Positions 1 through 15,200 of a DNA stretch of 64,000 nt are shown piece after piece. Location: contig CP093830.1 of assembly GCA_033063855.1 (NCBI GenBank), forward strand, positions 13,392,854-13,456,853, written 5' to 3'. How positions within the stretch are numbered: the stretch's first letter is position 1; each line of letters starts with the position of its first letter. The notes under the pieces were generated by a model. The model ran no database searches. It saw only the letters and a list, made by a program, of their open reading frames with translations, and was not told where the DNA came from. Origin of the DNA: Smittia aterrima. Its lineage: Eukaryota > Arthropoda > Insecta > Diptera > Chironomidae. Position numbers and translations under genes: made by a program.

Positions 1-3000
1 ATTCGGAACATAATCAAATCAATAAATCTCGCTTGATATCGTTTTCCATTTTTCTTCTCCTCGAGGCAACACTCGCTGTGAGAAGAAGCAATAAAACCAC
101 AGTTTGTTCTTACTTTCGCATCAGCGTGGATGAGAAAAGCCGTCAAAACAAATCACAAATCAAATCGAAAAAAGAAAAGAATCAAAAAGAAAAATTTCCA
201 GGGCAATGACAGCGCGGAAACTAAATTCGGATTGTTTTTGATTTAACCGGCATGAGCTGTCAAATCAGGGTCGAAGGGTAGATACTAAGCTACACACTGA
301 ACACAAATCGATTCTCCTCTCGAATCCTGTGAAGTGTTGTAAAATATTTTTCTATTTATGAATTTATGAAAAGCAAATAAGTGAAGTAGAAGAGAAGTCG
401 AGTAAAAGGGGGAAAGAGTTTCGTCTATTTATGGATCGAGTGTTGGGGTAGTAAAAATGTGACACGCGAAGGAAAGTCTAGCGAGACTTCCAGTTGGAAG
501 AAAATTGCAATGGAAGGGAAAGCTTGGAAGCTTCATTGCAAAAGCTCGATGCTCTCCACGTGTTAAATCGTCTATAAAACAACATCAAAATAATTCTAAT
601 CAATAAATATTTTCCTCTCTCCTTTCAGACGTGAGCAATAAAACGATGGAATTGACGACTGTGTAGTGTTGTGAGTGAGTGGAGAAACAAAGCACGAGAT
701 GCCCTAAAACTAAAACCGAAGAGGACTTTGAACGATGGGCGATTGGCATCGAGGCGATGTAATTTAATTTCTGTGCTTGCTTTCGACTGAGTCCATTATA
801 GAACATCAAGTGTGAGTGTGAGTGTGCACTGAATTAATTCAGTGATAAGTGGAGCGATAGTGATCAACATTAGAGAATAGAGAACCGACAGAAGCTTTTG
901 TGATAATCGTTACGATTTTATGAAAACTGCCGCAAGCAATAGCAGAAGCAAAAAGAAGAATAGTGATTGTGGAAAAAGAGATTTGCAGTGAAATTTCTCG
1001 TCGAAACAATCAGTGGACGAACAATGAAAATTTCCCGGAGAAATTAGAAAATTAAACATCGTAACAGGATTAAAAAGGGTCGAGAAGGAGCAAAGGTAAT
1101 TAGTAAGATGCTTATCATCCCTTCGTGTACACATTTATCAAACTTTTCTGTCGCCACGAGAGTGAGACGAGCAAAAGGCTTTGAAAGGATTTCTCGTTTT
1201 CAAAAGAAATTCAAATGCAGCATAATAAATTCTATTAGAGAATCAATAGATCGTTATCCGTAATGAGAATCTCAATTGTCGAGTCTCGCATGTTCTTATC
1301 TGCAAAATACGAGTTTGATTGCGTTATAAATACTTCGTTCGATAATCTTCTCATGTCTCGCAGTCGCTACTACAACATTAATGCAAAGTTATGAAAATTT
1401 TATTCAACAAAAAAAAACGGAAAGTTCGATAAGCTTTGAGTGGAAAGCTGGAAATCTCGTTTGCCTCGTGCTTTTCAGGTGGAAGAGAGGTTTTTTCACT
1501 TTCAACCTTCTAATCGTTAAATCAATAATCGCTTTGCAACGTTGCAAGATTTTTACGTCTGCTTTCCGTTCTTTGTTTTATTTTTAATTCACTCTTTCCG
1601 GACAGAAACAACAGAGCGAGGAAAACAAATTGTTTTACGAGTATCGCGTCATATTTTTCACAAAGCAACAACACGAAAGACAATGTTCGTAAATTTTCTT
1701 TAATGAGAAGAACGTGAAAGGAATAAAGTCACGCGGAGGGAAGAGAGGGCGCGGTAATTTTTTTGAGTAACTCAAAGTGACCGAAACAAATTAAATCAAA
1801 ACGCCGAGAGCTGAGCAATTTAAATTTCTGTTGAAGCAAAAAATATGTAAATGAAGGACTTAAGAAGATACGAAAAGGCTTTGTTACCCCTTTGAAGGGA
1901 AAGAAAAGAGATTAAAGAAGCTTTCACGAGAAAACTTAGCTCAAGGGACAAGGAATCGACAAACCCCTCGAAAAGACAAGGTCAAAGATAGTGAACTCTT
2001 TACAACTTCATTAATTATTAATCATTTCATTCGCCTGCTGCCGCTTCTATGATGAAGAGTTATCACGGAAAAATCTTGCATGCGAAGACGAAAAAAAAGG
2101 AAAACTCATAATTTCTTTCCTCGTTTCTTTCTTTTACGTTTCCTTTTCTCCTCCGAAGGCGAAATGGCGCAACATGGAACATGATTATTTAATTTCACAT
2201 TCGCATAATCTTCGCATTTTTATCAAGAAGGAAAACTTTGCAGAAGAAACGGAGAAGTCGAGTTCATCATTTTAATAAATGTCAAGATTGTGTCGGGTGT
2301 GTGTAGCATGCGGAATTGCGTAATAATCGTGCTGACGCCTCGGCACCAATCCTCTCCATCACATCCAAAGAGTTTTGGTTACAAGCCTCATTTTTCATTC
2401 GACTTCTTCTCAAATGGAATTAATTTTTAAAGCAAAACTTTTTTTTGTCACATGAGCTTCTACGCTGTTGTACTCAAGCGAGCAAGCAATCGACATGAAC
2501 AGCATCTGCCATAATTTTTTAACACTTCTCTTACTCAACAACGTGACATTTATTCATGACTCTCAAGAATCTCTCGAGAGAACTGTTAACACATTCATTA
2601 AATTAAGAAGCTTCGCAAACAAACTGACGTGAAATGAAAATAAAGAAATTAAATCATAAGTTAAATCTTTCTTGTCTGTCGGAAAAATTCTTCCTTTTCA
2701 TCAAATGAATTAATTCAACCGTCAAATTCTCCTGAATTAATTTACACTCTCAATCAACCACTTCAGTGTCCTTCGAACGATTTCCAAGGCCACTTGAAAG
2801 CTTTTCTGGGTTTTTAATCGATTATCTCGTGTTCTCATTTCACGTTTTCACGTCGACGACGACATTTTCACGGGTTACGTTGACGCTATAAATAGCGAAG
2901 TTTCCATGTTGCTTTGGGAGTTAGTTAATTGAATCGAGTAAATCCCTCCTGTAATCGCTTCTTTCCCCAATGACACGAATACATAGCAACTAAGAATCCG

Positions 3001-3127
3001 TGAAATGATTGTACTTACACTCTCATTAAGTAAGTTAATGATGCCAATAAATGATGACGCAGGCGGAGAGGAAAAGTTTTTTACAGCCAATATCTTCTAA
3101 TGAACTTTTTTCTCATTTCTTATGCAG
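1..3127. other. Upstream region and probable 5' noncoding part of Gfrl
   Basis: No convincing coding region is visible on either strand; the short open frames are unsupported. A pyrimidine tract followed by CAG ends near 628, and a GTAATT donor-like site lies near 1096. The stretch between them is purine-rich and could be a 5' untranslated exon of Gfrl, but this is an inference. The rest is AT-rich with many short homopolymer runs. Confidence 0.35.
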
Positions 3128-3252
3128 AGCGCCTGAAGGACCCGCGAAAGGCTAAAGGAAAAAGTTTGCCGGGATTGCACAATTAGCGCTACAGAGTGCC
3201 CATCGTTAAACGATGCTGAATAAAATTCTCATCATTCTCATACTTCTTATCG
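3128..3252 (+). CDS. Gfrl: Gfrl alternative first coding exon A (signal peptide)
   Basis: The exon is preceded by a pyrimidine-rich acceptor ending in GCAG at 3127 and closes with the donor GTGAGT after 3252. The first ATG is at 3213 and gives MLNKILIILILLI plus one base (phase 1), which is the core of a signal peptide. It can splice in frame to the exon at 13981, where the split codon becomes glycine. Bases 3128-3212 would be 5' UTR. It competes with the first coding exon at 12138, which ends in the same phase. Confidence 0.6.
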
Positions 3253-6200
3253 GTGAGTGTGCTCTCTTTAATCAAATAAAAAGGAAAAATCACGACCAAA
3301 GAGGAAAGTTCTCGGAAAACAGGAAAATAAAGTTTTATATTAATTCGACGAAAGGCAAGGAAGAAAGAGTTGCGTGTTTGAGCTTTACAAGGAATTTACA
3401 AGAAGGATTAACACAGGCAACGTTTTTTATTTTATTATTGACTTTCTCCGCCCTCCGCCCACAATCTGGCATTTCACTATGTCGTGACCTTTTTCGTCAA
3501 CCATCCATTTCGTCTGCAGAATTGATATGTTGATCCACGTTGCCTTTGGCTTCGAATGAAGGCGCTAATTTTCATGTTTAACAGCGGAAATCATTCGGAA
3601 GCGCATGCCGAAATATTTTCTGCTGAATGGAAATTTACTTCGGAGAGAAAAATTATTTTCACTGATGTCAGAGCCTCCGACGGTGGAAAAGGAAAGCTTG
3701 AAGATGAGGACGCCACAATCGAAAGCTCTCGGAGAGCTTTTCTCTTCCCGTTAGGTGGAGATTTTATTTTCGAAACTTAAACTCACGATTCTCTCTCTGA
3801 CATCGATAAAATTCCACGCTTTATCGAAGCAATTAATTCTTTCAAGTTTTGCATGATAAATGAGCACGAACGTTTCCCCCGAGTGAACTTATAAAATTTA
3901 AAAGAAGTCTAAGTGGATTTGACAAGAACTTTTAGGAACAGCCACTCTTTATTACGCTTCGTCGTGAAACGAACAATCGATTTTACTTCAGCTCTTCGTA
4001 ACAAATTTTTAAAATTGTTGACATTTTGGGAAGAAAACTATTTTTAAAATCAGAAATTTCTGTTTTGACTGTGAAATCAGAAGCGAGAAAAGCAATTCCA
4101 CATTTTTAATGATCCCTTGAGGTTTGAGCTGCTGCTGCCTCAACTGGTCACAATAGTTTCCCATGAAATTCATATTTCCCTTGTCTTTCTCGATTTTATG
4201 ATTCTCTCTCGTATTTCAATTGGTTTCTCCGTCCGCCAAAAACTTTTTGCATCTCATTTTTTCCCGAGAATTTTTTTTTCGGTGAAGCCAGGCGTGAGCT
4301 TTCATTGTTTTAATTTCTTTTTTTTTCATAGCCGAACAAAAGTTTCTAAGCGAAATTCGCCATTGTGGAAGACCAGCTCTCGAAAATTGCATCAAACTTT
4401 TCCATTCGCCGATTTAATGAGAATTTATGGCGTGAAAATTTGAGTGTGAAAGCCTCCAGACCACTTTGAAGTTTAACATTCTCGATATTTCTATTAATAA
4501 ACGCTCAAGCTAAACTCGTTAGTCTTGTAGGCTGTCTCGATATAAAAATTAATTAAGGACTCCTAATGAACGTTCTCGCGCATCATTAAACAACATTTTG
4601 TAATAAATTTAATCCATAGAGTCTCGCTTGGAACTAACAGTAAAAGTTTAATGTAATTATGTGTTTAATAACTTGTTAATGAAGGTTGTGATGATACTCA
4701 ACGTTAGATGCTTCGGTAAGTTATTTCGAAAGGCCTCACTTAAAGCTCTCCACCTTTAATTCACGAGCTTCATAATGAGTTCGCGCTTTTTTAAGACCAA
4801 CACTCCAACATATTTGCGTAACGATGCAAACTTCTTGCGTATTCGGAAAGAAAGAGAGAAAAACATTTCAAGCACTCGGAACATAATTGAATTTCTCACT
4901 TGGACGCGCTTTCCGACCAGAGAGGTGAAAAATTATTGCGAGCAGATGTGGCACGAGCGCTCGAGGATGTTTCGAGGAAGATAATCCGGGGATATTGGCG
5001 AGAGCGCCAATTAGGAGGAATGATATAACAAGACCATTGTGTTCGAAGCAATTATGAGATTTGCACTTGAATTATTCATGAATTAGTTTTATGGAATGCT
5101 CAATCGATCTGACTTTTAATAGAGCACACGTTCCCCAAAGGAAGAGGAAAAAAAGCTTTCAGCTAATAGACAATGCAGATTACTCTTTCTGTCATCTCCA
5201 CCTTTCTCATGTTTTCCTCTGAGACACTCGCTGATCAAATATTTGCTGTCGTCTTTCTTTCATCGTGTAAACCACACCAAGGCGAATGAATAAAAATCTT
5301 CAATGGTTTCATTTTGAGTCAACGTCAAATTCAATCACATTTTTCATCGCTTTTTTTCTCTCTGCTTTTCGCTAATACCATCGAGTCTTTTCAACGCTTT
5401 CCATTAGACAATTTTCCAAGGCGGATGAAGAGAATATTCAGCGAGAAACGACTTGTTGAACGTTATGACGTGAAGCAGCGAGTGATGAGAATCGAGAAGG
5501 AGGAGAAATTAAATAAAATTCGAGGTTGCGAAAAATTGAATTGAATGCTCGTCAACAGAACTCAGGGGAGGAAGTTAGCGTGTGCGACAGAAGCAAATGG
5601 ATGGAAATAAATTGCGTAATGAAGCTTCGTAGCTTCTTTTACGAGGATTTAATAACATCGGAAAAATGTGCGGGTGGCAGCGACAGGCTGGAAAATTCAG
5701 CAATTTAGGGAAGAAAGTGGAAAGACTGTCGCGATAAACAGCAATTAATAGGATCATTAAACATGGAATGAAATGGTGCCCGCACTGTGATGGCAAGTTA
5801 ACCTGTATTTAATTTCTTGTGGAAGGGAAGGAGAGAGAGTCTAGCTTAAGAATAATTTTTCCCGCTCGCTAATTAATAACAAGGTGAGAGAACAGTCATT
5901 AGCCCAATCAATTAAAGAATTTAATTTCCAAGAAGATTATCTAATCCACAATTAGTCGATCGAGTCGGCAATTAAATCAAATTTTGTAATTTGATATTCG
6001 TTGGCCTTCAAAGGTAATCGCATTACTTGAGATGCTCTTCATGTCACTTGAATAGTAAACTAAGGACTCCCCGGGAAAGTTTATAGTTTCAATCGATAGA
6101 GCTCACGTTTTGACTCTGAAGTTATTTCATTTCGTCTCTCAAAGGAGACAAAATCTTCGTTTAGAATCGAATGATAAGATGAATCTTCTTTTATTAGCAG

Positions 6201-9200
6201 TCTTCATATTTTTGTAATGAAACTCGCGTCATTTTTCCTCCTTTCAACCTCGCCACCGTCTTCTTTGTGTACGACATATTTTCCATTTCACGAATGATGA
6301 AACAAACTCTCTCGTTACATTTCTTCTTGTTCATCATCGTTTCGTTGCACAACGGTGATCAAAGCGGAATGAAAGATGAAATGGTCTCAAAAAGGGGAGA
6401 TGACTTTGTGAGTGAATCTTCGGTTGGGTTGTGAACTTGAACAAGCAAAAGAATACAGTCAGAGGATCCTTTTACCTTTTGGATTAAAGTGAAAAGACTC
6501 GAATGACGACTTTTGAGCTTTTAAAATCGCTGGCGCTGCAATAACCATGAATTTAATTAAATCTCCTACCTCCTTTCAACTGTGCTCAAGAGCTTTTCAT
6601 AATCGTCTCTCTCCCTTTTCCGAAATCGCTAAAGGCAACAAGGAGGCAGACAGGCTGATTCTGAAGAGCTTCTCTCTCGCAAAGTTGGTGGAAAATGTCA
6701 ACAGCCATCGTTGCAAGAGCTCATTGGGCTTAGGGATTAAAAATAACAATCTCTTTTACCGTTGCTTTTTCCTTCTCTTCCAGCATTCGAGGGAGATGCC
6801 CCGTGGCGGATGAGAAAAAAGCAATTAAAAATGAATAAACCTGATGGGATGAAACCCGAAAGGGCACTCGAAAGCTTCAAGCGCCCTTTGACAATTAAAA
6901 TCGAGGAAGAGAAAAAAAACATGAAGTCATGAATAGCAAAGAGCTGAGTTCATTCGCGACATAAAAAAATGTGTGAGAATCGTTTCATTCCCAAGTGTGC
7001 CGACGAGGACTTTTTTTTTTGTCTTGCCAACGACAATGAAAATTACAAGATTTTGAAAGTCACGACACGAAGAAGTCATGAAAATGAAGATAATTGAGAC
7101 ATAAAGCATAACGAAAGAAAAATGCGAGTTGGCGGGAGGTTTAGTTTAGTTTTCTTTTCTTGTGTTTAGATTGGAAGGAGAGTGATAACAATAAATTTCA
7201 TCTCTGAGTTGTTCTCTTCCTTGTAGCGAGTTATGACGAATAAATATGCGATAGTAAAAGATGCTGAGCTTGTTCGCCGTCACGGAATGAAACGAAAAAC
7301 TTTTAATAGAAGTTGTTTGCTCTCTCACCTTCTCCAACCTTCTCGTTGTCTACTTTTATAACTGTCCACCCCCACTTTTGTGTCGTTCGTCGTGGCACTC
7401 AATTTGTCAAGTGTTTATTGTCCTCCATTAGCAGACTTTTTATGAGTCCTTCTTCTTGTGTCGCTTTCTCCTACGGAAGATATTTCGCAGGAGCATGGCC
7501 AGCGATGGATTAAGTTTTTCTCTTCGAGGAAATTTCTCTCTCCTTCTTTCTCTGCACGAAGAACTTTCCAACTTGTCAACATGAAGCGAAAGTTTTTCTT
7601 GTCACTGGCTTGAAGATTTGTCGCATTTTTCATACACACACAATTTCCTTCGGAATGTTCAGAGACACTTTTATCACAGCTTGAGATATTTTTCGTGATC
7701 TCATAGGATTTCTCACATTCTCGCGTCCTTAAAAAGGTTTCGCTTTAACTTCTTTTTCTCACAGCATTTCGGAAGTATCACTTCCGCTTTTGTTACGAAA
7801 ATGTTTTCTTTGTGAGCGGCTTTTCTTCGGTTCAAGAAATCCGTCAGTCACTGTTATGCTAAATAGACTCGTTACCCATTTGCTCTAATCACAAATCATG
7901 CTAAGCAACTCTCCATTCAAATGTTTCTAGTCGCTTCACAAAGCGAGCAATGTCTCCACATGAATAATGGGAATCTAAATGCTGCCTGGGAAAACACAGA
8001 ATTTTTTTTTAAATGAATACGAAAAAGAATTACTTCCGTTGACGGTTTTTAGGGGAAGAGAGAGAGAGAAATATTTGAAAATGTTTAACTTTTTCATGAA
8101 CTTCGAACTTTTCACGATTACATAAAAACTTTTCTCCCACTCTCACATTAATTTTAAATTTCCAGCGTGACGTTAAATTCAATCGAGCCACTCGTTCAAA
8201 AAAAATCTAAACATTTAGTCGCGTTGTGGCTTGTGTTTGTTATTTTACATGTTCCCAACTCAATTTTCTAGTTCTCTCCTATTTCAACCTCCAAACTATT
8301 ATTTCGTTACGGTTCAAGTGACTTTCCTCGAGGCCAAATACATTCCCTCCTGCGTTTTTCAAATAAAATTTATTGTATCGGAATTTTCAGTTTTTTTTTC
8401 TCCTCTATGTTCTTATTTTTGCATGTGAATTGCACACAAAAAAGAATTCACCCAAAGCAACGTTCAACTGTTGTGAATTCATTTCGGTCGAAAGGAGAAC
8501 TTTCCATTCTCGTTTGTTGGATTTTCTTTTTTGTTCGACTCGTAATTTGTAATGATAAAGGAAGAAAAATTCTCCTGGTGAAATTGGGAAATGATGTTTC
8601 AGAATCAAAATTGAGTTGGTTCTTCTTTTGAAATGCTATTTGTCTATTCCCGAAGCTCGAAAATCATTTCTCCATTCAAATCTTTGTTGTTCAATTTTCT
8701 CAATCATTTTTGATTTTATTCAGAAAAAGAAATGAATTTCAATTAGGAAATTACTTGAGAGAACGATGATTCACTTTTTTTCTTTTTAAGAAAATTAGTT
8801 TCATCACAAAATTAAACGAAATTGCTTCAGCACGTTAAACGGATAAAAAAACGCGAGATTATAACTTAAATCAACTTCACGAAACTGCGACCTGCTTCGC
8901 TAATCTTTGTTTAGGAACTGAAGAAGGAGAACTTCGCTTTCGATGAAAAGCGTTCAAGTTCGTTCTTCGAAAAATCGAGAGCGAAGGGGAAAAGTTGAAA
9001 GCTTTCATCAGATTTCAAAGGAAATTCACTCTCCAAAAGCTCTCCCCACCAAAGAATTTCCCGCTCGTGTCTCTTTCGAACTCGCCCCACCAAAAAAAGG
9101 ATTTTCCCGAAGTCAAATCAGAATTCTTTTTCGCAAATCACAAATCGTGTATTTAGTTCCAAGCAGATCGTTGCTAGTCGAATGTGCATTTCTTGTGTGT

Positions 9201-12200
9201 TCCTGTAGTCTCCCAAAGCTTCGTAAAAGGACGAGCAGGGAAAAAAGTGCATTTACATTAAAAATAAATAAGAAAAAGTAAATCAAAGCCTCTCGTGATT
9301 GAATCAATCGTTAAATGAGCAATCGCTCACATAAGAAAAGAAAAAAGGAAATAAATGACTTTAATGAGCCATCGAGACAGGAAATTTTACTTCATTTATC
9401 CTTCAATCAAAAGAAAGACAAACGGATAATTGTTGTGAGTGGACGGGGGAGTGAAATGATTGTCGTCAGAGAATGTCAAATTTAATTTACTTGCAATTCA
9501 TTTTTAATCAACTCAAAAATTCCTCGAAATAACCTCGCTCACTGAATATTTAATATTTTTTTGTTTGTTTGCTGTTGCCTCGTGTTTTTAATTTCTTCTA
9601 TTCGTGATTTTATTTTTTACTTTAAACACAACTTTCCACTTTCGCGGGAGAGAAAAAACCAAATTAATTGACATTTTACAAAGAGCAATTGCCACCGATA
9701 AATTAAAACAAATTAAACTTTCATGACAGAAGAAAATTGGTAAATCAGATTTCTCCCAGAAGTGTTCGATTCAATTTCATTTGAATGCAAGTTTTTTGTT
9801 TAATTTTCAAATTAAGTTTCGCGCCATGACTCGAGTTGGGTTCATCTACGCGGGAGCTGTTCTACCTCGAGTTCATTAATTATTAAACACTCACAAAAAA
9901 AGCCTCCCCGAGCGTTGCAAAGGAGGAGAAAAAAAAACTAATTTACACAATCTCCCAACTCGTACTTTGCACTCTTTTTTGTTGTCGTCCCCCGTGGATG
10001 TCGTTGAGGCTCGCGTAGCTTACAACTTCCACCTGCAGATCTCGAGATATTCCGAGAAAGGACGGAAAGGGCAAGCAAAGTGGAAGAGAATTTTATTGTT
10101 ATTAGCTTTATTAGCTCGTTCCAGTTGCGGTCAGATTTGCCGCCACTTTAACTCGATAGCTTCCAGCTAACTCGACATGAAGTTACTCAATCTTAATTTT
10201 TATTTATTTCCGTGCTAAATAAAATGAAAGTGAGAGAGATTAGAAAGAGATTTTCTGACAACAAATTTTATATTCCCACGAGATTCTCCATTGCAGTTCA
10301 AGTGAAAGTGAACAAATTCTTTCTCATACAGACGACACGATTTTCGTGAGTTCATGAACGTTCACTTAAGTGCTTGGTTCGTCAACTCTCGCACGCTTTG
10401 CTCATGTTTATTTTTGTAATATAGCAATAAAGATTAGGCTGCCCTGTCGGTCCCACAAACTGAGAGAAAGAATTTTTGTGTCGACGAAAAACGAGAGTGA
10501 AAATTCAATGACGAAAGAAAAGCCCCAGCAAATAAAAGCCGATCCACACAAAAGGTTGATGGCGAAAATATTGCTACTTAAAAGCACCTTTACAAGCCTC
10601 CCAAACTATTCACATTCGCCCACGCAGTCTGTAGAAATCTCTGCTTTAAGTTCCCTCGTGAATCACATTCAATTAATGTTCTGCGGTGGAGTTTTCATAG
10701 TCAGCTTTGTTCGTGATGGTCATTTGATTAGATTTTTCGTCATGTTTTAGTGCCGGGTCTTAGCTTTCGAACAGTTTCCACCGCACGACTGATTTCTACA
10801 TCGGGGAAAAGAGCGAGAATCGCGTTTCAGCTCGAGTTATTTTAAATAGTTGGTTATTAGTTTACGTAAAAGCTGGAAAAGCTTTTGTTGTGTCACGAAG
10901 TGTTTTCAATCGATGAGCCACAATTAACTGCAAGTTCATTATTTTCTTAAGCATTTGGGTTGTTCAAATATTCTTTTAATGAAATCACAAAAAAAAAGTT
11001 CTTCAATCAAATCTCAAAAAGGAAAAATTATTTCCTCATTAGATCCATTTCTCAAATCCGATTGATCGCGAAGGGAAACCGAGAATGAAACAGTTTGGAG
11101 CGCTTGAATGAATTGTGGAAAGAAAACTATTTTTCTCAGGTTTTCCTTTATTACGTTTTTCCGCTGAAAATCATGATTTTCTTGATTTTGTTTCATTTAT
11201 TATTTTCATGACTTTTTTGTTGTTGAGCAAGGGCGAACAATCCTGCATGCAAAATACTTCACACACACACAACTCGATGACCTAAAAATAAAGTCCAACT
11301 CGCACTCACAATCAGATCTCTGATTATTCATAATTGTGCTGGGGAAAACGTTACCTTGCGTCGCCAATTTTTATTGATTCGAGACGAACTTCTGTTTTGT
11401 TCCAACAAAAAAAGAAAAAAATAATTTCCAACTGGTTGGCGTAAACAATTTTTTGTTTACGGGTTGGGGTTGAGTTTGTTTCATGGCTGCGTTAATTGAT
11501 TAACAAGGCAATAATCAATGAGGAAGCGCGAAGCGAGGATGAGGCGTCAATGAAATTTTCATACCTTGATGAGCAATTTGCCCACAAGTGACGGGCGAGA
11601 ATATTTTCGTCTGAGAAATGTGTTAATGAACAACTCATTATGTCGTTATTATTATAAAGAGAAACGTCAGGTGTGTAAGAGTGAATGAATGAATTTGTTT
11701 GAGGGTCGAAGGTTAAGCCGCCCTTGAACGTTGATGAACCAAACATAATTCGTAAATCAAATTAATGAAAGCGTTGTGAAGTGAAATTTCCGTTAATTGA
11801 ATAAGTTTCGAAAAATATGAAGTGCAGAGAATGAAATAATCTCGGCTTGCTTTGCCGAGCTGTTGCCTAACCAAATAAATGAGGGTCTATCTACTCGAAA
11901 AATAAAAGAATTATAATTCAATTATTCATGAGCCGATTGATTTTTTTTATCTTTAGTTATTTTTAATGCTGAAACAATAGAACAAAACCATGAGCATACA
12001 AATTGAAGCGTAAACAGAAGTGCAGAGTTGATTCATTAAAATTATCAGCGGATAACCGCTCAGTGCTCCCAACCATCAAATCATTAATCTCACCAATAAC
12101 TTTTACGTTAATGAAACCTCATAATATTCATACCTGAATGGGTCGCGTTCGATGGATTTTCAATCATGCGATTGTGTTGCTCATATTCGCGCAACGTCTA

Positions 12201-15200
12201 CAGTGCAGTGAGTTTCCTGAACGTGAATGCTGCGATCCAATATATCCGCTAATACCTGAACTTGACTCGCTACCGCCCGCTTCTCCAACAACCACACTAT
12301 CGTCATCTTCATCACCTTTTTCTGTGGGAGCGGGCGGAGCTAGCAATACCGGAATATTGCCTGGAAGATCTGGTGAGTTCTACCGCTTAATACGTGCGGC
12401 TCAGTGTTTTTCTCAAGCAAGAAAGTTTTATTCAATTTAATTTCTCGTGAGATTGAAATCTCCCCCATCGAGAGCGATCCGCTTCTTTCTCGGATATTGA
12501 ATTTCCATTCGAAAAGTTTCTTTTTTTTCTCTGTTTTTCTTCTCATTCAATCGCATCAACATTAATGGACATTAACTCGATTCGGAAAGTTTTCTTTCCA
12601 TTCTTCAACATTTACCGTGCACTCACTTCAAGTTCTGTTGAGAAGCAGGAGAAGAAAGAACTTTCTCACAAGAACGAAAGAATTTCTAAGACGAGATCGT
12701 AAACTACACGACTAATATCATTTTGGTTGTAGAAGTTCCAGTGAAAGGACAAAAGTTTCAATTGCTTAAGAAACATGAATGAAGTGATAAAATTCGAAAT
12801 GCGAGAGATTGTCACGGCAATAAAAAGAGAAATATTGGAAAACTCAAGTTAAGATCTTTTCTTCTTGAAGTAGCCAAAACAATGTTTTCCTTCTGAGGAA
12901 TCCACAAAATCGTTTAATCTCAAATTAAAACATAATTTGTATTCATAAGTCATTGATTATTCAAATCGACACCAAGTCAATGAAGTCGAAGAAAAGCATT
13001 GTCGACAGCATAAAGAAACAAAAACAAGTTTCAATGTTCAAATGAAAACAAAATTCAAGAAATTGATTTTCAAAACAAAAAACATTGATGATCTTCTAAT
13101 TATCTGCTCGTGTCCTTTGATACCTTCTAACTCAAATCCTTGAACTCGTTCGATGTTTTTATTTCTCTTCGAAATCGTAAATGAAAATTTGTCGAGACAG
13201 AACAAAAGAAATGTTTTCCGTCAATTTTCCAATTTTCTCTCAAGGAAGATAAACAATAAGCAAACGAACCGAAAAAGAACGAAAGTGCCTTAAGACACGT
13301 AATAGCTAAGGTCGACTACGAACAAGAGAAATCATAATTTATCCTTTAACGTTCCATCAGAAACTTTTACTGAATTAGTTAAAACTCAAAAATTCCCAAA
13401 AATGAAAAATTGGAAGTGGATTAGTTTCGAATGAATTCAAAGTTAATACCTCACTGCCAAGTTCAACTACTCCCAACTCCAAAAACTCGTAAAAATTTGT
13501 TTTACTTTTCCACATCGATCGATTTTTCTCTCTCCACCCCCAACCCAGACGTAGGCGATGTTTTTGCAGGTTGTATTATGCTTTATGATTGAAATGAAGC
13601 CACGAATAGAAATTTTCTTTCACTCCATGCATTCAGTTCATTGAATTTTTTTTATATTCAATCGCCAGTGGATGAGACTCAACAGGAGAAAAGAAAAAAG
13701 TATTCTCTGACCTCTTTGGCTAACGAGAAGCTCTTAGATGATGAATCGTAGGAAAAGGAAGTTCATACAGAAGAGAAAACTTTTGCAATTAAATCTTAAT
13801 GAAAGTCGTAAGGAGGAGAACATTCTTGTAAAGCTCAAAAGGGTCATCCTTTCCCTTGGTTTCGATTGAATATCGATTCAATTCAATATTATATCGCTCG
13901 ACCCTCGATATTTTTTCATAATTTATTAACTCGCCTTTTGCTATTTTTTCTCGTTTTCTTTTCTCTTCTTTTTCTTATAGGACCGAACGTGAAAATAGCG
14001 ATAGCGATATTAAACTGCATTCTTGCTCGTCAATTATGCTTCGAGGATCCATCGTGTTCAGCGATTCTAGAAATAATTCCACGCGTGTGTGGACCCGTTC
14101 CAGGTGAGCGCAATCTAATAACTTTTCTTGTACTCGTATCAATCGAAGTTAAGAGAGTCATCAAAAAAAAAACTTCAGCGGATTTCCCTTTGCCTCGCCT
14201 TCGCTTCAAACTTTATCATGCAAACGCTATCAATAAGAGCAGGAAGTTTAGCTTGTAAAAGTCATTACGTCATGTTCTTATCTCGGGAAGCGATTTTATT
14301 TCGTTCACTCTCTCCCTCATGTGCCGAGAGCTCCTAATGTTCCTGCGGTTTCCCTCCAACCTCACTCCACTTCGTATTGATCTAGTTTTCATGACTTTTA
14401 TGACAATTCGGTTTTACGATGCTTCATCATTTAAACATTAACTTATCATGAGTCATTGAAAAGCTTTCGATACCGAAGCTACCGGGTTCACTTGACGTTG
14501 TTTACCAGGAAGATGTGGCATGAGACGAGCAAGCAACGAGTCTTGTTAAACTTTTCTCTTTCTCTCTCACTGATATTCTAATGAAAGCAACATCCGATCT
14601 GAACGAGAGCATAAGCAGACACAAACCAAAAACATGATGTTTTTCCCATCAACACAGCAAAGTGGATGTCGGAGAAAGCAGAAAAAAAATGTTGAAATGA
14701 CGGAAAAAAGGGAAATCGGTAAAGTAGGGGGATCGGGTTGGAAGAGAGGGCGGAATGATGATAAGGTTAAAAGGAAGCAAAAAAATGTAACGCATAATGA
14801 ATTTATGATTGACTGGAAGCGTATACGATATGATTCATGAAACGCGCTGATAAATATGAACGCGAGAGGAGACTTTGAAGAGTCTAAACTCTTTCTAAAC
14901 TTAACTTAATTCTCAAGCACGAAACTTCCGTCGTTAGGTAATCTTTGATTTAAATTAATGATGAGAACGTGTCTCATTGATTTTCATTGATCGGCAATTA
15001 AGTCTGGTATCGTTTAATGGCGTTCAATGACTTGTCAGCCCGCACGCTCTCGCTTAGTCTTCGTCGACTTGTACGAGCTCAGCGTTTGATTAATGATTCG
15101 AAATGGGAATTGTTGACACGAAGCATGTCAACACTTAGTGCAGAAATCTTGAAGTGGAAGAGAAGTTTTTAAAGCAAACATCAAGAGACTCTTCAGTTTC

